Positions 6,579-7,457 of a stretch of DNA of 7,457 nt are shown here, one piece after another. Location of the stretch: positions 1-7,457 of the forward strand of contig JALZUL010000240.1 of NCBI GenBank assembly GCA_023301665.1, read 5' to 3'. How positions within the stretch are numbered: the stretch's first letter is position 1; the number at the start of each line of letters is the position of its first letter. A model generated the notes under the pieces. It ran no database searches, was not told the origin of the DNA, and was given only the letters and a program-made list of their open reading frames with translations. Source of the DNA: Ascidiaceihabitans sp. Lineage in GTDB: Bacteria > Pseudomonadota > Alphaproteobacteria > Rhodobacterales > Rhodobacteraceae. Made by a program: the position numbers and the translations under genes.

Positions 6579-7400
6579 ATGCTTGATCAAGCCGATGGAT
6601 ATGTGACAGCGGATGGTCGTCAGATCGGTCCTGTTGTGATGGAGATGAAGAATATTACCCTTAGATTTGGGGGTGTTGAGGCGATCAAGGATATTTCGTT
6701 CGACATTCGCGAGGGGGAGATTCGTGCGATTATTGGGCCTAATGGTGCCGGTAAATCGTCGATGTTGAACGTCATTTCAGGTTTTTATGTCCCGCAAGAG
6801 GGGCAGGTTTTGTACAAAGGTGCGCCGCGTCCGCAAATGAAGCCCTATCAGGTGGCGCGTCAGGGCATCGCGCGGACCTTTCAAAATATCGCATTGTTTG
6901 AGGGCATGAGCGTTTTGGACAACGTCATGACCGGCCGTTTGACACATATGAAGACGGGAATGTTCGCCCAAGGGTTTTGGAAAGGGCGTGCTGAAGCGGA
7001 AGAAAATGAGAACCGTGAAGTTGCTGAAAAGATTATTGATTTCCTTGAAATTCAAGCAATTCGCAAGACCCCTGTGGCGCGGCTTCCTTATGGTTTGAAG
7101 AAGCGGGTTGAGCTTGCTCGTGCCTTGGCTGCTGAGCCAGAGCTGTTGCTTTTGGATGAGCCGATGGCGGGTATGAATGTCGAAGAAAAAGAGGATATGA
7201 GCCGTTTTATTCTGTCGATGAACGATGAATTTGGCACGACAATTGCGCTGATCGAGCACGATATGGGCGTTGTTATGGATCTGTCTGACCGTGTTGTTGT
7301 CATGGATTACGGTAAGAAAATTGGTGATGGGTCACCCGATGAGGTGCGTAACAATCAAGCTGTGATTGATGCATATTTGGGGGTCGCTCATGAGGATTAA
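6579..7400 (+). CDS. livG: LivG-type ABC transporter ATP-binding protein
   Basis: This 273-residue ATPase belongs to the branched-chain-amino-acid/HAAT importer class and would power uptake through two membrane permeases fed by a periplasmic binding protein. Walker A is GPNGAGKSS (53-61), the Q-loop glutamine is Q102 in RTFQNIALF, Walker B is LLLLDEP (189-195) and the switch histidine is H227 in IEHDM. The signature is LPYGLKKRVELARALA (169-184), the degenerate form normal for LivG rather than a defect. The insert around 120-145 (including GFWKGRAEAEEN) is also LivG-like. About 22 residues precede the usual start of the fold (MKNITLRFGG), and the Shine-Dalgarno supports this longer form. It is the second gene of the operon begun by the acyl-CoA synthetase; permease, binding-protein and LivF genes would be expected beyond the window. 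The symbol denotes family only: the substrate need not be an amino acid and may be an organic acid. Confidence 0.93.
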   Translation: MLDQADGYVTADGRQIGPVVMEMKNITLRFGGVEAIKDISFDIREGEIRAIIGPNGAGKSSMLNVISGFYVPQEGQVLYKGAPRPQMKPYQVARQGIARTFQNIALFEGMSVLDNVMTGRLTHMKTGMFAQGFWKGRAEAEENENREVAEKIIDFLEIQAIRKTPVARLPYGLKKRVELARALAAEPELLLLDEPMAGMNVEEKEDMSRFILSMNDEFGTTIALIEHDMGVVMDLSDRVVVMDYGKKIGDGSPDEVRNNQAVIDAYLGVAHED

Positions 7401-7424
7401 AAACGTGAAAAATTCGGGTCGGTT

Positions 7425-7457
7425 TAACGTAGGTATAACGTCGGTATTACGTCGGTA
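7425..7457. repeat. 11-base tandem repeat, at least three copies, running off the window
   Basis: Three adjacent units read TAACGTAGGTA (7425-7435), TAACGTCGGTA (7436-7446) and TTACGTCGGTA (7447-7457), each one substitution from the next. A fourth, weaker unit (7414-7424) matches about seven of eleven positions. Each unit has an ACGT core, spaced exactly 11 bases. The array lies 24 bases after the ATPase stop codon and is cut by the window edge, so the total copy number is unknown. It has stops in two of three forward frames, so it is probably non-coding. Confidence 0.85.

Noticed and set aside
6515..6586. A 23-codon ORF that starts in the synthetase stop (TGATG) and ends overlapping the ATPase start
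   Set aside because: It has no Shine-Dalgarno of its own and is built mostly from the GCCTCCGGCGG element. It could mediate translational coupling, but chance is more likely.
7088..7130. Apparent loss of the LSGGQ signature in the ABC ATPase
   Set aside because: The LPYG form is normal for LivG-type ATPases, and the other ATP-binding motifs are intact.
6777..7259. Antisense ORF of 160 codons within the ABC ATPase
   Set aside because: It lies wholly opposite a well-conserved LivG gene with all motifs; no domain or start signal supports it.

Overview
The window looks like a chromosomal segment from an alphaproteobacterium of the Rhodobacterales (marine Roseobacter-type). The clues are the style of the proteins (a PAS_7-type soluble hybrid kinase, a stand-alone WGR protein, an NAD-dependent-type formate dehydrogenase alpha subunit), moderate GC judged by eye, and a GCCTCCGGCGG-type intergenic element that I associate with this order. 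The genus cannot be told from the sequence. No RNA gene, insertion sequence, phage gene or CRISPR array is visible.

Layout. Bases 1-1413 (+) carry the C-terminal half of a molybdenum/tungsten formate dehydrogenase alpha subunit, whose start lies outside the window. It converges, with a 6-base gap, on a minus-strand group: a 76-residue WGR-domain protein (1420-1650), an OmpR/PhoB-type response regulator (1726-2427) and a soluble hybrid sensor histidine kinase (2424-4364). Kinase and regulator overlap by 4 bases (ATGA) and are almost certainly co-transcribed. A 180-base divergent intergenic region (4365-4544), rich in short inverted and direct repeats, separates the kinase from a plus-strand operon: a 656-residue AMP-forming acyl-CoA synthetase with a TTG start (4545-6515), then a LivG-type ABC transporter ATPase (6579-7400). 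After the ATPase the window ends inside an 11-base tandem repeat (7425-7457).

How it may work. Acyl-CoA synthetase followed by a branched-chain-amino-acid-type (HAAT family) ABC transporter gene suggests coupled uptake and CoA activation of a carboxylic acid. The other transporter subunits would be expected just beyond the right edge. The divergently encoded kinase/regulator pair is the obvious candidate for local control; the kinase has two PAS domains and no membrane segment, so it would sense something in the cytoplasm. Substrate and signal are not readable from the sequence. The formate dehydrogenase appears to be a separate unit. The least explained items are the 11-base repeat, the architecture of the divergent promoter region and the WGR protein with an altered signature motif.
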